A stretch of DNA of 64,000 bases from Brevibacterium sanguinis (lineage in GTDB: Bacteria > Actinomycetota > Actinomycetes > Actinomycetales > Brevibacteriaceae): assembly GCF_003315415.1 (NCBI RefSeq), contig NZ_QNSB01000001.1, positions 496,001 to 560,000 of the forward strand, in the 5' to 3' direction. The first letter of the stretch is position 1; each line of letters opens with the position of its first letter. The translations under genes were made by a program, and so were the position numbers. Positions 35,602 to 44,402 of the stretch are shown here, one piece after another. The notes beneath the pieces are model-generated. The model did no database searches. It worked only from the letters and a program-made list of their open reading frames with translations, and had not been told where the DNA came from.

Positions 35602-37077
35602 TCAGAAGGGGAACGCCTGCGGTTGGGACCTCACGCTGATCCAGTGGTCGGTGGTGAATTCCTCGATCGCCCAATCACCGTTGAATCGACCGAGCCCGGA
35701 GTTCTTCTCACCGCCGAACATGACATGCGCCTCGTCCGACACCGTGATGTCGTTGATATGCGTCATGCCGGCCTTGATGCCCCGGGCGAAGCGCACTCCT
35801 CGTTCGATGTCGCGGGTGAAGACAGAGCTCGACAGCCCGAAGACCGTGTCGTTGGCCAATGCCAGTGCCTCGGCCTCGTCGGCGGCCCGGACGATGCCGA
35901 CGATGGGGCCGAAGATCTCCTCACGGAAGAGCTCCATCTCCGACGTCACATCCGCGAACACCTGCGGGGCGACGACTCGGCCCTCGATCGGGCCGGCCAC
36001 GACATGCCGTGCCCCTTCGGCCAGAGCCTGGTCGATCTTCTCCGTCAGGCTGCGCACCTGTTCATCATTGATGATGGGACCGACGATGGTTTCGCCCAGA
36101 TCGGTCGAACCGAACCTCACGGTCTTCACGTGCTCGGTGAATCGGCGGACGAATTCGTCATAGATCTCCGCGGCGACGATGATCCTGTTCGCCGCCATGC
36201 AGATCTGCCCCTGGTGCAGGAACTTGGCCATCACCGCGGCCGGCACTGCCTGGTCGAGATCCGCGTCCGCGAGGACCACGAACGGGGCGTTCCCGCCGAG
36301 CTCGAGTGACACCCTCTTCATGTGCTTTCCACCGATCGCGATCTCGCCCAGGCGCTGTCCTACCGGCGTCGACCCGGTGAAGGAGATGAGGGAAGGGATC
36401 GGGTGCTCGACGAAGTGGTCGCCGATCTCCGAGCCAGAGCCGGGAACGACATTGAGCACGCCCGCCGGCAGACCCGCTTCCTCGAACACGCGAGCGAGGA
36501 GCAGACCACCGCTGATCGGGGTGTCCGAGGCGGGTTTGAGCACCACGGCGTTCCCGAGCGCGAGTGCCGGAGCGACCGACCGTTGAGAGAGGGTGAGGGG
36601 GAAGTTCCATGGGCTGATCACTCCCACCACCCCGACGGGCTCCCGGTAGACCCTGTTCTCCTTGCCGGGGGAGTTCGAGGGTGCGATCCTCCCGTGGACT
36701 CGGGTGGGGAATGTCGCCGCTTCTCGCGTTGCTCCGATGGTGATGTCGATCTCGACGTTGGCCTTGAGCTCCGAGGAACCCGATTCCGTCTTCAGCAGCT
36801 CGACGATCTCTCCCCGGTGAGCCTCGATGATGTCAGCGGCCCGGTTGAGAACGGCTGAGCGCTCCGCCGGAGGCAGCGCCGCCCATGCGGTCTGAGCCGC
36901 CTGCGCGGTTTCGAAGGCGAGGTCGACGTCCTGGGCCGATGCCTGACGAATGCGGGCGAGCTCCGTGTCGTCGAAGGGATTGCGATCGACGAGTGTGCGC
37001 TCCGAGGTCCCGTCCTGCCATCGGCCGACGAAGATCTGGTGCGGAACGGAAAGGGACTGAACGGTGGATTCTGACAT
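35602..37077 (-). CDS. NAD(P)-dependent aldehyde dehydrogenase
   Basis: A 491-residue ALDH. Visible are the cofactor motif ISPWNFPL, the Rossmann FTGSTPVG, the general base Glu259 in LELGGNAP and the nucleophile Cys293 in GQICMAA. The sequence is nearest in feel to benzaldehyde/vanillin-type dehydrogenases, but this is not certain. ATG 37077 is preceded by AAAGG. A 35-codon ORF with a near-perfect ribosome binding site stops twelve bases upstream. Together with the aminotransferase it could oxidise the aldehyde from an amine substrate. Confidence 0.9.
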   Translation of the reverse strand: MSESTVQSLSVPHQIFVGRWQDGTSERTLVDRNPFDDTELARIRQASAQDVDLAFETAQAAQTAWAALPPAERSAVLNRAADIIEAHRGEIVELLKTESGSSELKANVEIDITIGATREAATFPTRVHGRIAPSNSPGKENRVYREPVGVVGVISPWNFPLTLSQRSVAPALALGNAVVLKPASDTPISGGLLLARVFEEAGLPAGVLNVVPGSGSEIGDHFVEHPIPSLISFTGSTPVGQRLGEIAIGGKHMKRVSLELGGNAPFVVLADADLDQAVPAAVMAKFLHQGQICMAANRIIVAAEIYDEFVRRFTEHVKTVRFGSTDLGETIVGPIINDEQVRSLTEKIDQALAEGARHVVAGPIEGRVVAPQVFADVTSEMELFREEIFGPIVGIVRAADEAEALALANDTVFGLSSSVFTRDIERGVRFARGIKAGMTHINDITVSDEAHVMFGGEKNSGLGRFNGDWAIEEFTTDHWISVRSQPQAFPF

Positions 37078-37089
37078 GATGAGCCTTTC

Positions 37090-37197
37090 TCATGCTGAGT
37101 GTGGGGTGAAACGGTGTTCATTCCGAGGTGAGCAAGGTGTCGGATTCGGCTGATTCGGGCGGACATTCGTCGCGCATTCTCCACTGCTCATGCTCAT
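37090..37197 (-). CDS. Small ORF (35 aa) upstream of the ALDH gene
   Basis: ATG 37197 is preceded by AAGGAGGT with a four-base gap, one of the strongest ribosome binding sites in the window. The product is Pro/Asn-rich with two Cys (RPNQPNPTPCSP) and no membrane segment. The stop lies 12 bases before the ALDH start, so it is in its 5' leader. It could be a leader peptide that couples ALDH translation, a small protein, or chance. No family recognised. Confidence 0.45.
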   Translation of the reverse strand: MSMSSGECATNVRPNQPNPTPCSPRNEHRFTPHSA

Positions 37198-37591
37198 ACG
37201 GACCTCCTTGTCATGCAGCAGTCGAGTCACTGTCGTGTGCAATCAATCGTCGGAGCGGTGGTGGTCAATGACAACGGGCATTTCGAGATGGTCCGATCGC
37301 GAATTGAGAAATCGCAGATGAAACTGGTGCGGAACTCGGCTCTGTCGGCTCTCCTGGCTAGAGTCGATGTTCCCGATCGAGGATCGTCTGATCGTCGACG
37401 GCGATCGATTGATCTCATTCTGCGTCTTGAATGTGCTTTCGTGTGACCAGCATGCTTGGAGCATCGGGTGCATCGATTGAAGCAAGTCCGATACCCCACC
37501 ACCAGCCGGGGCCCGCGACGACGCGCATAGAAGTTCAGCATTGTCGCGCGTCTGAGCGCTCTGATGAGGAATGATCGCGAGGATCGAAGAT
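37198..37591. other. Regulatory gap between divergent ALDH and M20 genes
   Basis: About 390 bases without a gene I can support. At 37375-37415 several GATC sites cluster (CGATCG, GGATCG and GATCGT variants), giving overlapping small palindromes. Promoters of both divergent units should be here; no clear -35/-10 pair stood out. Confidence 0.4.
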
Positions 37592-38815
37592 ATGGAATTG
37601 AAGCGTATTGAACAAGCAGTGACGGGCCACCGGTCTGACATCATCGAGTTGAGTCAGTCGATCGGTCGGAATCCCGAGCTGATGTTCGAAGAACACGAGA
37701 GCTCGAGGCGGGTAGCCGAGCTGCTCTCATCGAACGGATTCGAGGTCGAGCACCCTGCTTGCGGCCTGGACACCGCTGTCATCGCCACCTACGGCACAGG
37801 GTCGCTCGTCGTCGGGATCGTCGCGGAGTACGATGCCCTCGACGGAATCGGGCATGGATGCGGGCACAACATCATTGCCGCCTCGGCGGTCGGGGCGGCC
37901 CTTGGTCTCAAAGGATTCGTCGACGAACTCGATCTCACGATCAAGTTCCTCGGCACCCCCGCCGAGGAAGGCGGAGGCGGAAAGGTCCTCATGCTTCGCG
38001 AAGGCGCCTGGGACGACTGCCACCTGTCCATGATGATCCATGGCACGTTCAGTCCGGCGTTGGGGTGCCAGTCGATGTCGTCGACCGGCCGGGACCTGGT
38101 GACGGCTCGCTTCACGGGCCGCGGTGCTCATGCGGCCTATATGCCTGAGGCCGGGCGGAGCGCGGCATCTGCGGTGACTCTCAGCCAGGTTGCCATCGGG
38201 TTGATGAGGCAGCACCTGCCGAAGGGCTCCGTGGTCTCCCCGTTGATCACCGAGGCGGGCATCCGCACCAATATCATTCCCGAGACCGCCGAACTCCACG
38301 TCGAGGTGCGTTCATTCGATCTCGACGATCGTCAGTCCATCATGACGACGATCGAGAACATCCTCACCGGCTGCGCTCAGGCCACCGAGACCACCGTGGA
38401 ACTCACCCACCCAGATATTCCGTACGATCCGCTCAAGACTGATGATCGGATCGGCCGGATCTTCGACGAGACCATGGAGCAGGACCTCGGAATCGAGCTC
38501 ATCGATCTGCGAGCCCATCCGGAGAAGACTCCGGCCGCCTCGACCGATATGGGCAACGTGTCACGGTACCTCCCCTCGATTCATCCTGTTGTCGCGCTGC
38601 GGGATTGCTCCGCTGTTCCCCATACCGCGGAATTCGCCGCTGCTGCGGTGTCACCGGCCGGAGATGAGGCCGCCTGCAATGGTGCCCTGGCGATGGCACT
38701 GACCACGGCCAAGGTCGCGTCCGACCCCGGCCTGCGTGCCGAGCTCATCGCCGAGCAGAAGACCCGGGCCCCCTATTCAGAGGCAGGGGCGCTCGGGACC
38801 CATTCGCACTCCTGA
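37592..38815 (+). CDS. M20 family amidohydrolase, second copy
   Basis: A 407-residue M20D-type hydrolase: GIGHGCGHN and PAEEGGGGK metal-binding motifs, the dimerisation domain after DLVTARFTGRGAHAAY and FAAAAVSPAG at the end. It is clearly related to the M20 gene at 10.7 kb but lacks its 40-residue N-terminal extension. I chose ATG 37592 because GAGGA is eight bases away; ATG 37571 has GAGGA directly abutting it. Divergent from the ALDH operon. It could release an amine or amino acid from an amide for the aminotransferase and ALDH. Substrate unknown. Confidence 0.85.
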   Translation: MELKRIEQAVTGHRSDIIELSQSIGRNPELMFEEHESSRRVAELLSSNGFEVEHPACGLDTAVIATYGTGSLVVGIVAEYDALDGIGHGCGHNIIAASAVGAALGLKGFVDELDLTIKFLGTPAEEGGGGKVLMLREGAWDDCHLSMMIHGTFSPALGCQSMSSTGRDLVTARFTGRGAHAAYMPEAGRSAASAVTLSQVAIGLMRQHLPKGSVVSPLITEAGIRTNIIPETAELHVEVRSFDLDDRQSIMTTIENILTGCAQATETTVELTHPDIPYDPLKTDDRIGRIFDETMEQDLGIELIDLRAHPEKTPAASTDMGNVSRYLPSIHPVVALRDCSAVPHTAEFAAAAVSPAGDEAACNGALAMALTTAKVASDPGLRAELIAEQKTRAPYSEAGALGTHSHS

Positions 38816-38838
38816 TCAGGTCCGCGGACGAACCGATG

Positions 38839-38871
38839 CACCGGCAGGTCCCATGGCGGGGGCTGCCGGTG
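38839..38871 (+). terminator. Terminator-like hairpin after the M20 gene
   Basis: CACCGGCAG (38839-38847) pairs with CTGCCGGTG (38863-38871), nine pairs, between the convergent M20 and monooxygenase genes. Confidence 0.55.
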
Positions 38872-38943
38872 TTCTCGAGTTCGATCACGACGAATGCCGT
38901 GACTCAGCGGTGTGGGTGACGGCAGCCGGCTCGAGATCGAGCA

Positions 38944-40875
38944 TCACTGCCCAGGATGCTCGATCATGTTCTGCGCGAAGAAGCGTGCCAATTCCTCGTA
39001 GGCATCGAGCGGAAGCACATGTGCGACGTACTGATCTGGGCGAACGATGACCAGTGCCCCCTGCTCGCGATCGACGGCGCGCTGGTCGAAGATGTCCGAG
39101 CCGCCGGCCACATCAGCGCAGAAGACCTTCTCATAGTCGATGAGACCGAATCGTCCCTTGTGCGGGAACAGGAATTCAGGCACATCGTCAATCGCCAGAT
39201 CACGGTGTCCCATCTGAAACACGGCGCGGACATCGAAGACAGTATCGAGGTCCGCTCGGGTGGGGGTGTAGAGGCTGATGGGCGAATCTGCGGAGCTTTC
39301 GAGATATCTGCAGAGCGCGGAGGCCTTCGACTGGGGTGACCTCGGATGAGCAGTATCGGCGAAGATGTAGAGTCGCCAGCGTCCATCGGCAGTCGCCTGA
39401 TGCCCGAGTTCGACCGGCTTCGCGTCCGCGAGTCGGATCACCGGTGAGGAGTGGAACCGTTCGCCGACTGGGAATCCTTTCGCGAGATGCTCATGAATGC
39501 AGCGACCGGTGATGATGCTCGGCTGGTAGTCCGTCGAGAATCCGGCCGTGAATCGGCCTCCGGCGGAGAAGATCTCCTGCCTTTCGGTGGCGCTCATGCC
39601 GCTTGAACCCGGGTCGTTCGGATCCGCCGGTTTGGCGGCCATCGCCTCGGACCATTTCACGTCGAAGTCGATGAGTTCCTGGGCGACACCCCGTCGTTCC
39701 TGTTCGTATGTCTTGAGCAGCCCCTGAGGGCTGCGGCCGCGGAGCACCGCGGCCAGCTTCCAGCCGAGGTTGAAACCGTCCTGCATGGAGACGTTCATGC
39801 CCTGACCGGCCTTGGCGCTGTGCGTGTGGCAGGCGTCACCCGCGATGAAGACGCGGGGGATCGATGTTTCGTCTGCGGGGTCGGCGTCAGTGAAGCGGGA
39901 GGCCAGGCGTTGGCCGACTTCGTAGACAGACCACCACGCGATGTCCTTGACGTCCAGGAAGTAGGGGTGAAGGATCCTCTGCGCAGTCTCGACGATCGTC
40001 GTCGCGGTGAATCGACTGCGAGCATCGCGATCGTGCGGATCGAGATCTCCGAGATCGACGTAGAGCCGCACCATGTAGCCGCCCTCGCGGGGGATGATCA
40101 GCAGACTGCCGCCATCGGCTGATTGGATGACTGCTTTCATTCTGATGTCGGGGAAATCCGTCACAGCGAAGACGTCGAGCACACCCCAGGCGTGATTTCT
40201 GGCGTCGCCGACCATATCGATGCCCAGCGCTCGCCGGACCTGTGACCTGGCTCCGTCGCAGCCGATGACGTACTTCGCTTTCACCAGACGCTGTCTGTCC
40301 TCGGTTGCGCCGGTCGGATCTCCGGATCGGCGCAACGTCACGGTTACCGGGTGGCTGCCGTCGCCGGCGATGGCCACGTCACTGACCTCGAAGCCGTAAT
40401 CGGGGGCCAGGCGAGAGGGCGAATGCGCCATGCGCTCGAGCAGAAGCGCCTGCATGCGAGCCTGATTGACGATGACATGCGGGTATTCCGAGAGTCCATC
40501 GGCGACGTCCTGCACCCGGCCGGTGCGAGCGATGCGATCGGGTTGGTCGGCCAAAGGTCCCCAGAAAGTCGTTTCATTGATCCAGTAGCCTTCCCGGGTA
40601 AGGCTCTCGGCGAGGCCGAATGCATCGAACATCTCGACCGTACGGCAAGCGACACCATCGGCTCGACCGACGTCCAACGGGCCCTCCCGACGTTCAACGA
40701 TGCGGGTGGTGATGTCCGGAAACTCTGCCATCTGCGCTGCCAGGACCAGTCCTGCCGGTCCAGTGCCGACGATGAGCACATCGACCTCATCGGGAAGCTC
40801 TGCCGGGTGCGCGTCCGGATCCGCAGGCCGGATCGCAGGGTCACCGGGCCGGAATCCATTGAGATAGAACTGCAT
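38944..40875 (-). CDS. FAD-dependent aromatic hydroxylase (phenol 2-monooxygenase / MobA type)
   Basis: A 643-residue class A flavin monooxygenase. The MQFYLNGFRPGDP start is typical of 3-hydroxybenzoate 4-hydroxylase-like proteins. FAD-binding VDVLIVGTGPAGLVLAAQM, the RADGVACRTVEM segment, the DG motif GCDGARSQVRR and the GD motif FIAGDACHTHSAKAGQGMN are present. The last 170 residues fit the C-terminal thioredoxin-like domain. ATG 40875 has GAGGA five bases upstream; ATG 40905 gives ten unneeded residues. It should hydroxylate a phenol or hydroxybenzoate with NAD(P)H and oxygen. Divergent IclR regulator. No ring-cleavage dioxygenase is in the window. Confidence 0.88.
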   Translation of the reverse strand: MQFYLNGFRPGDPAIRPADPDAHPAELPDEVDVLIVGTGPAGLVLAAQMAEFPDITTRIVERREGPLDVGRADGVACRTVEMFDAFGLAESLTREGYWINETTFWGPLADQPDRIARTGRVQDVADGLSEYPHVIVNQARMQALLLERMAHSPSRLAPDYGFEVSDVAIAGDGSHPVTVTLRRSGDPTGATEDRQRLVKAKYVIGCDGARSQVRRALGIDMVGDARNHAWGVLDVFAVTDFPDIRMKAVIQSADGGSLLIIPREGGYMVRLYVDLGDLDPHDRDARSRFTATTIVETAQRILHPYFLDVKDIAWWSVYEVGQRLASRFTDADPADETSIPRVFIAGDACHTHSAKAGQGMNVSMQDGFNLGWKLAAVLRGRSPQGLLKTYEQERRGVAQELIDFDVKWSEAMAAKPADPNDPGSSGMSATERQEIFSAGGRFTAGFSTDYQPSIITGRCIHEHLAKGFPVGERFHSSPVIRLADAKPVELGHQATADGRWRLYIFADTAHPRSPQSKASALCRYLESSADSPISLYTPTRADLDTVFDVRAVFQMGHRDLAIDDVPEFLFPHKGRFGLIDYEKVFCADVAGGSDIFDQRAVDREQGALVIVRPDQYVAHVLPLDAYEELARFFAQNMIEHPGQ

Positions 40876-41003
40876 AGAGGTCCTCATTCTGGGATGAATC
40901 GTCATTGATTGTCAGCAACGAATGTGTGCGACGCGAGTTCAGCGAGTTGCGATTCCTGCGTACTGAATACACGATCGCCACGGTGCTGCGTGAAAGCAAC
41001 ATC

Positions 41004-41020
41004 TTTCCTCTATATGGAAA
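41004..41020. promoter_or_regulatory. Candidate IclR operator, TTTCC-N7-GGAAA
   Basis: TTTCC (41004-41008) and GGAAA (41016-41020) form an inverted repeat just before the probable -10 (TACCGT, 41028-41033) of the iclR-type gene. IclR-family boxes often contain TTTCC/GGAAA half-sites. It sits in the shared region with the monooxygenase. Confidence 0.5.
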
Positions 41021-41040
41021 AAAGGGCTACCGTAGTCGAC

Positions 41041-41832
41041 ATGGATCGCCGTCCAGTCGCCCAACGACCGAAGCAGCTCCTCGGCTCGGTCGACAACACT
41101 CTCAGGCTGCTTCAGATGCTCAGAGACACTGGTGCGCTCAAGCTCACTGATGCCGCAGAGGAGCTCGGTATCAGTCCCTCAACCGCACATCGTCTGCTGA
41201 GCATGCTCGTCTATCGTGGCTTCTCGGTGCAGGACGAATCCCGGATCTATCATCCGGGTCCCGGAATCGTCGCCAATGCCACTGCGGATTCAGCCTATCG
41301 CCGGCTTCTGGCCATCGTGCGCAGGCATCTCGCCACTCTGACGGCTCGCACCGGTGAGACCAGCAATGTGATGGTCCGGGTCGGAACCACTACCCGATTC
41401 CTCGCGAGCGAGGAAGGCAAGGATCTCGACCGCGTCAGCAGCCGCGCGGGTGAGATCCTGCCTGCTCGACATACCTCCGGCGGGCAGGCACTCCTCGCCG
41501 AACTGGACGACACAATCCTCGTTCAGCTCTACCGCTCACGCTCGTCCCAAGCATCCGGCGAGTACCTCGACAGCGAGCAGTTCCTCCGATTCAGAAAGCG
41601 GCTCGATCTCGTCCGTCTCACCGGCTCGGCCCTGAATCTCGAGAGGACCGAGAGAGGAGTCGCGGCACGCGGGATGGCAGTGCACGGTCCAAATGGTGAG
41701 GCCGCAGCCGCCATCAGCGTGGCGGTACCGAGTGCACGAAGCGACTCCCTCAGTTCTCCGGCGGTGCTCAGAGAGCTCACTCGCGCTGTCGGTGCATGCG
41801 AAGCAGAGCTTTCTGGGGACGGATCGGGCTGA
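41041..41832 (+). CDS. IclR family regulator
   Basis: A 263-residue IclR protein, near the usual 250-260. N-terminal winged helix (SVDNTLRLLQMLRDTGALKLTDAAEELGISPSTAHRLLSMLVYRGF) and a C-terminal ligand domain with LPARHTSGGQALLAEL and GVAARGMAVHGPNGEAAAAISVAVP. I chose ATG 41041: it is seven bases after TACCGT (leaderless) and gives the family length; ATG 41014 would overlap the operator candidate. Divergent from the hydroxylase, so it probably controls it in response to an aromatic acid. Confidence 0.87.
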   Translation: MDRRPVAQRPKQLLGSVDNTLRLLQMLRDTGALKLTDAAEELGISPSTAHRLLSMLVYRGFSVQDESRIYHPGPGIVANATADSAYRRLLAIVRRHLATLTARTGETSNVMVRVGTTTRFLASEEGKDLDRVSSRAGEILPARHTSGGQALLAELDDTILVQLYRSRSSQASGEYLDSEQFLRFRKRLDLVRLTGSALNLERTERGVAARGMAVHGPNGEAAAAISVAVPSARSDSLSSPAVLRELTRAVGACEAELSGDGSG

Positions 41833-41879
41833 CAGCCGTCCAGGAACCTCGGTGTGAGAACCGGGGCACTGCGAGCCGA

Positions 41880-42827
41880 TCAGGCGGCGGTGGGAGTGCC
41901 GGCTGGGGCCTGGTCGATCGGCACCGCTCCGGGCACGGCGCTCAGGGCGGTCTGAGACAGCTGCAGTGCGACCTGCAGGAAGGCGTCCACATGGGCAGGG
42001 CAGTTCCTGTTGCGAGTGGCCACCGCACTCGTGGCGTAAGTGCCGTCCTTGATCGGTCGATATACCATTCCTGCTGCTTGGTACAACCTCGTTGCCGATC
42101 CGGGGAAAGTATCGACGGCGTTCTGGTAGGCGATCGCTGTCATACTGTCCCATACTCGGGCGACGGTCGTCGCGACCCGGCTGGGTCCGCCTCGAAGGTC
42201 GTCGAATGCCCAATACCCTCTCCATGGTTCGGGCGCCCTGGGGCTTGCCATGACGAAGCGCTCATCGATGAGATCCTCGATGGCCACTTCGCTCCGCGAC
42301 GCCAGGCGGTGACCTTCCGACAGTCCGACGTAGCGAGGCTCCGCGAACAGCCCGGCGACGCGGATGCGAGAATCATGGAGTGGAGTCCTGAGGAAAGCGA
42401 CATCCACGGTTCCCTCGGCCACCGCATCGACCTGGTCGATCATGGTCAGCTCGCAGAAGCTGAGCTCAACCTCGGGAAACGCTTGTCGATAGGCGCTCAC
42501 GATCAGCGGAGTCAGTTCTCCGGCCGCGTCGTGGAACAGTCCGACCCTGAGCTGCCTCTCGCGCATGGTCTGGAGCGCTGCGGCGTCCTCGCTGGCCGAC
42601 TTGATCTGTTCGAGGATGGTCCGGGCGCGATCGAGGAACAGTTCTCCGGCGGGGGTGATTGCGACTCGATTCGCAGTGCGGTCGAAGAGCTGAGCTCCGA
42701 TCTCCTTCTCCAGGCGGGCGATCTGAGTGCTGAACGCGGACTGCGCGATATAGACCCTCGCGGCGGCACGTCCGAAGTGGAGCGTATCGGCCAGGGTGAC
42801 CGCGTATTCGATCTGTCTGATGTCCAT
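41880..42827 (-). CDS. LysR family regulator
   Basis: A 315-residue LysR-type protein. The helix-turn-helix is in the first 60 residues (HFGRAAARVYIAQSAFSTQIARLEKEIGAQLFDR), and the effector domain begins at about residue 90 (LRVGLFHDAAGELTPLIV). ATG 42827 follows GGAG by eight bases. It is divergent from the aminotransferase/permease/amidohydrolase operon at 43.0 kb, which is its likely target. The effector is presumably a substrate or intermediate of that operon. Confidence 0.9.
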   Translation of the reverse strand: MDIRQIEYAVTLADTLHFGRAAARVYIAQSAFSTQIARLEKEIGAQLFDRTANRVAITPAGELFLDRARTILEQIKSASEDAAALQTMRERQLRVGLFHDAAGELTPLIVSAYRQAFPEVELSFCELTMIDQVDAVAEGTVDVAFLRTPLHDSRIRVAGLFAEPRYVGLSEGHRLASRSEVAIEDLIDERFVMASPRAPEPWRGYWAFDDLRGGPSRVATTVARVWDSMTAIAYQNAVDTFPGSATRLYQAAGMVYRPIKDGTYATSAVATRNRNCPAHVDAFLQVALQLSQTALSAVPGAVPIDQAPAGTPTAA

Positions 42828-43010
42828 GTGCGAATCTCCGCTCCCGACGGTTCTCGGGAATCTCTCTGTGGCCTCGGGCGATACAGATCCGCGATGACCT
42901 GATCTCGATCTGAGCGTTGTTCGTCAGTATGGCACGCGTCATGCTCGAACACAACGCGCGGATCGAACACGATTCCGCTGCACGATCTCACGAAAGAAGA
43001 GGAGACGATG

Positions 43011-44372
43011 ATGTCCTCACCAGCATCGATCGACCGTTCCACCGAACTGCTCCAGGCCGATCACGACCACCTCATCCATCCGCATCTTCCGCTGGCCGAA
43101 TCCTCCCGGGTCATCTTCGCCGAAGGACAAGGATGCCGTCTTACCGACATTCACGGCCGCGACTACCTCGATGCCACGGGCGGACTGTGGTTGGCCCAGA
43201 TCGGGCACGGCCGCGAGGAGATCGCCGAAGTCGCAGCCGCACAGATGCGGAAGCTGGAGTACTTCACCTCATTCTGGGACTTCTCCAATGACCGGGCCGT
43301 GCAACTGGCACAGAAGGTGATTTCTCTTGCCCCGCCTCAGATGCAGAAGGTGTACTTCACCTCCGGCGGTTCTGAAGGAACCGATGCCGCCATCAAGACG
43401 GTGCGGTACTTCAACTCACAGCGTGGCAGGCCTGAGAAGAACTGGATCCTCTCCCGCACCAACGCCTACCACGGTCTGGCCTACGGAGGCGGAACCGCGA
43501 CCGGTTTCGCGGAGATGACATCGGGACAGGGGCCATTGCTCCCACACGTCACTCATCTGACTCCTCCGCACTCCTTCCGGCAGCATCTGTTCGGCGGCGA
43601 GGACGTCACTGGTTTCTGCGTCCGGGAACTCGAGGAACGGATTCAGCAGATCGGCCCGGACAACATCGCAGCCATGATCGGCGAGCCGATTCAAGGTGTC
43701 GGCGGATTCGTCATCCCGCCCGAGGACTATTGGCCCCGCATCCAGGAGGTCCTGCGCAGACACGATATCCTGCTGATCGCGGACGAGGTCGTCACTGCGT
43801 TCGGCCGCACCGGATCCTGGTTCGCATCCCCGGATCTCGGCATGGAACCGGACATCATCGTCACGGCCAAGGGGATCAGCAGCGGATATGTTCCGCTCGG
43901 AGCAGTGCTCATGACCTCCGAAGTGGCTGATGCTGTGACCGAGGGGCACGGGTATCCCGTGGGCTACACATACTCGGGGCACCCTGTCGCCTGCGCGGTC
44001 GGCATGAAGAACTTGGAGATCCTCGAGGACGAGAATCTTCTCGAGGCAGCCCACCGGATCGGAAAAGTCCTCCGCGAGGCGGCACAGCCGATGTTGGACG
44101 AGCTCGAAGTGGTGGGCGAGATCCGCCAGGTCGGGATGGGCATGGCACTGGAGCTCGTCACGGACCGGGAGTCCCGTACGCCGCTCCCGCAGCCGGGTGT
44201 TTCCATCGCCGACGCGATCCGGGATGAGACAGGAGTGATCACACGCATCAGCTCGGACACCAATCTGGTCCTGTCGCCACCCTTGGTGATGACCGAGGAC
44301 GAAGCGATACAGGCGATCAGCGGAGTGGAGTCGGTCCTGCGCCGAGTGCGCGCTGACGGATCGATCGCCTGA
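43011..44372 (+). CDS. Class III omega-aminotransferase
   Basis: A 453-residue class III PLP aminotransferase. Motifs visible: [35 protein letters not shown], the PLP Asp258 in [14 protein letters not shown] and Lys287 in [14 protein letters not shown]. Related enzymes move amino groups from omega-amino acids, diamines or amines to pyruvate. I prefer ATG 43011 because GAGGAG (to 43004) is six bases away; ATG 43008 is too close. First gene of the plus-strand operon, 30 bases before the permease. Confidence 0.88.
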   Translation: MSSPASIDRSTELLQADHDHLIHPHLPLAESSRVIFAEGQGCRLTDIHGRDYLDATGGLWLAQIGHGREEIAEVAAAQMRKLEYFTSFWDFSNDRAVQLAQKVISLAPPQMQKVYFTSGGSEGTDAAIKTVRYFNSQRGRPEKNWILSRTNAYHGLAYGGGTATGFAEMTSGQGPLLPHVTHLTPPHSFRQHLFGGEDVTGFCVRELEERIQQIGPDNIAAMIGEPIQGVGGFVIPPEDYWPRIQEVLRRHDILLIADEVVTAFGRTGSWFASPDLGMEPDIIVTAKGISSGYVPLGAVLMTSEVADAVTEGHGYPVGYTYSGHPVACAVGMKNLEILEDENLLEAAHRIGKVLREAAQPMLDELEVVGEIRQVGMGMALELVTDRESRTPLPQPGVSIADAIRDETGVITRISSDTNLVLSPPLVMTEDEAIQAISGVESVLRRVRADGSIA

Positions 44373-44402
44373 GAACCGATCACGACAGACAGGAACAGCA
44401 CA

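Noticed and set aside
42512..43042. Minus-strand frame overlapping the start of the LysR gene and the following gap
   Set aside because: Antisense and out-of-frame reading of the LysR helix-turn-helix; no independent evidence.
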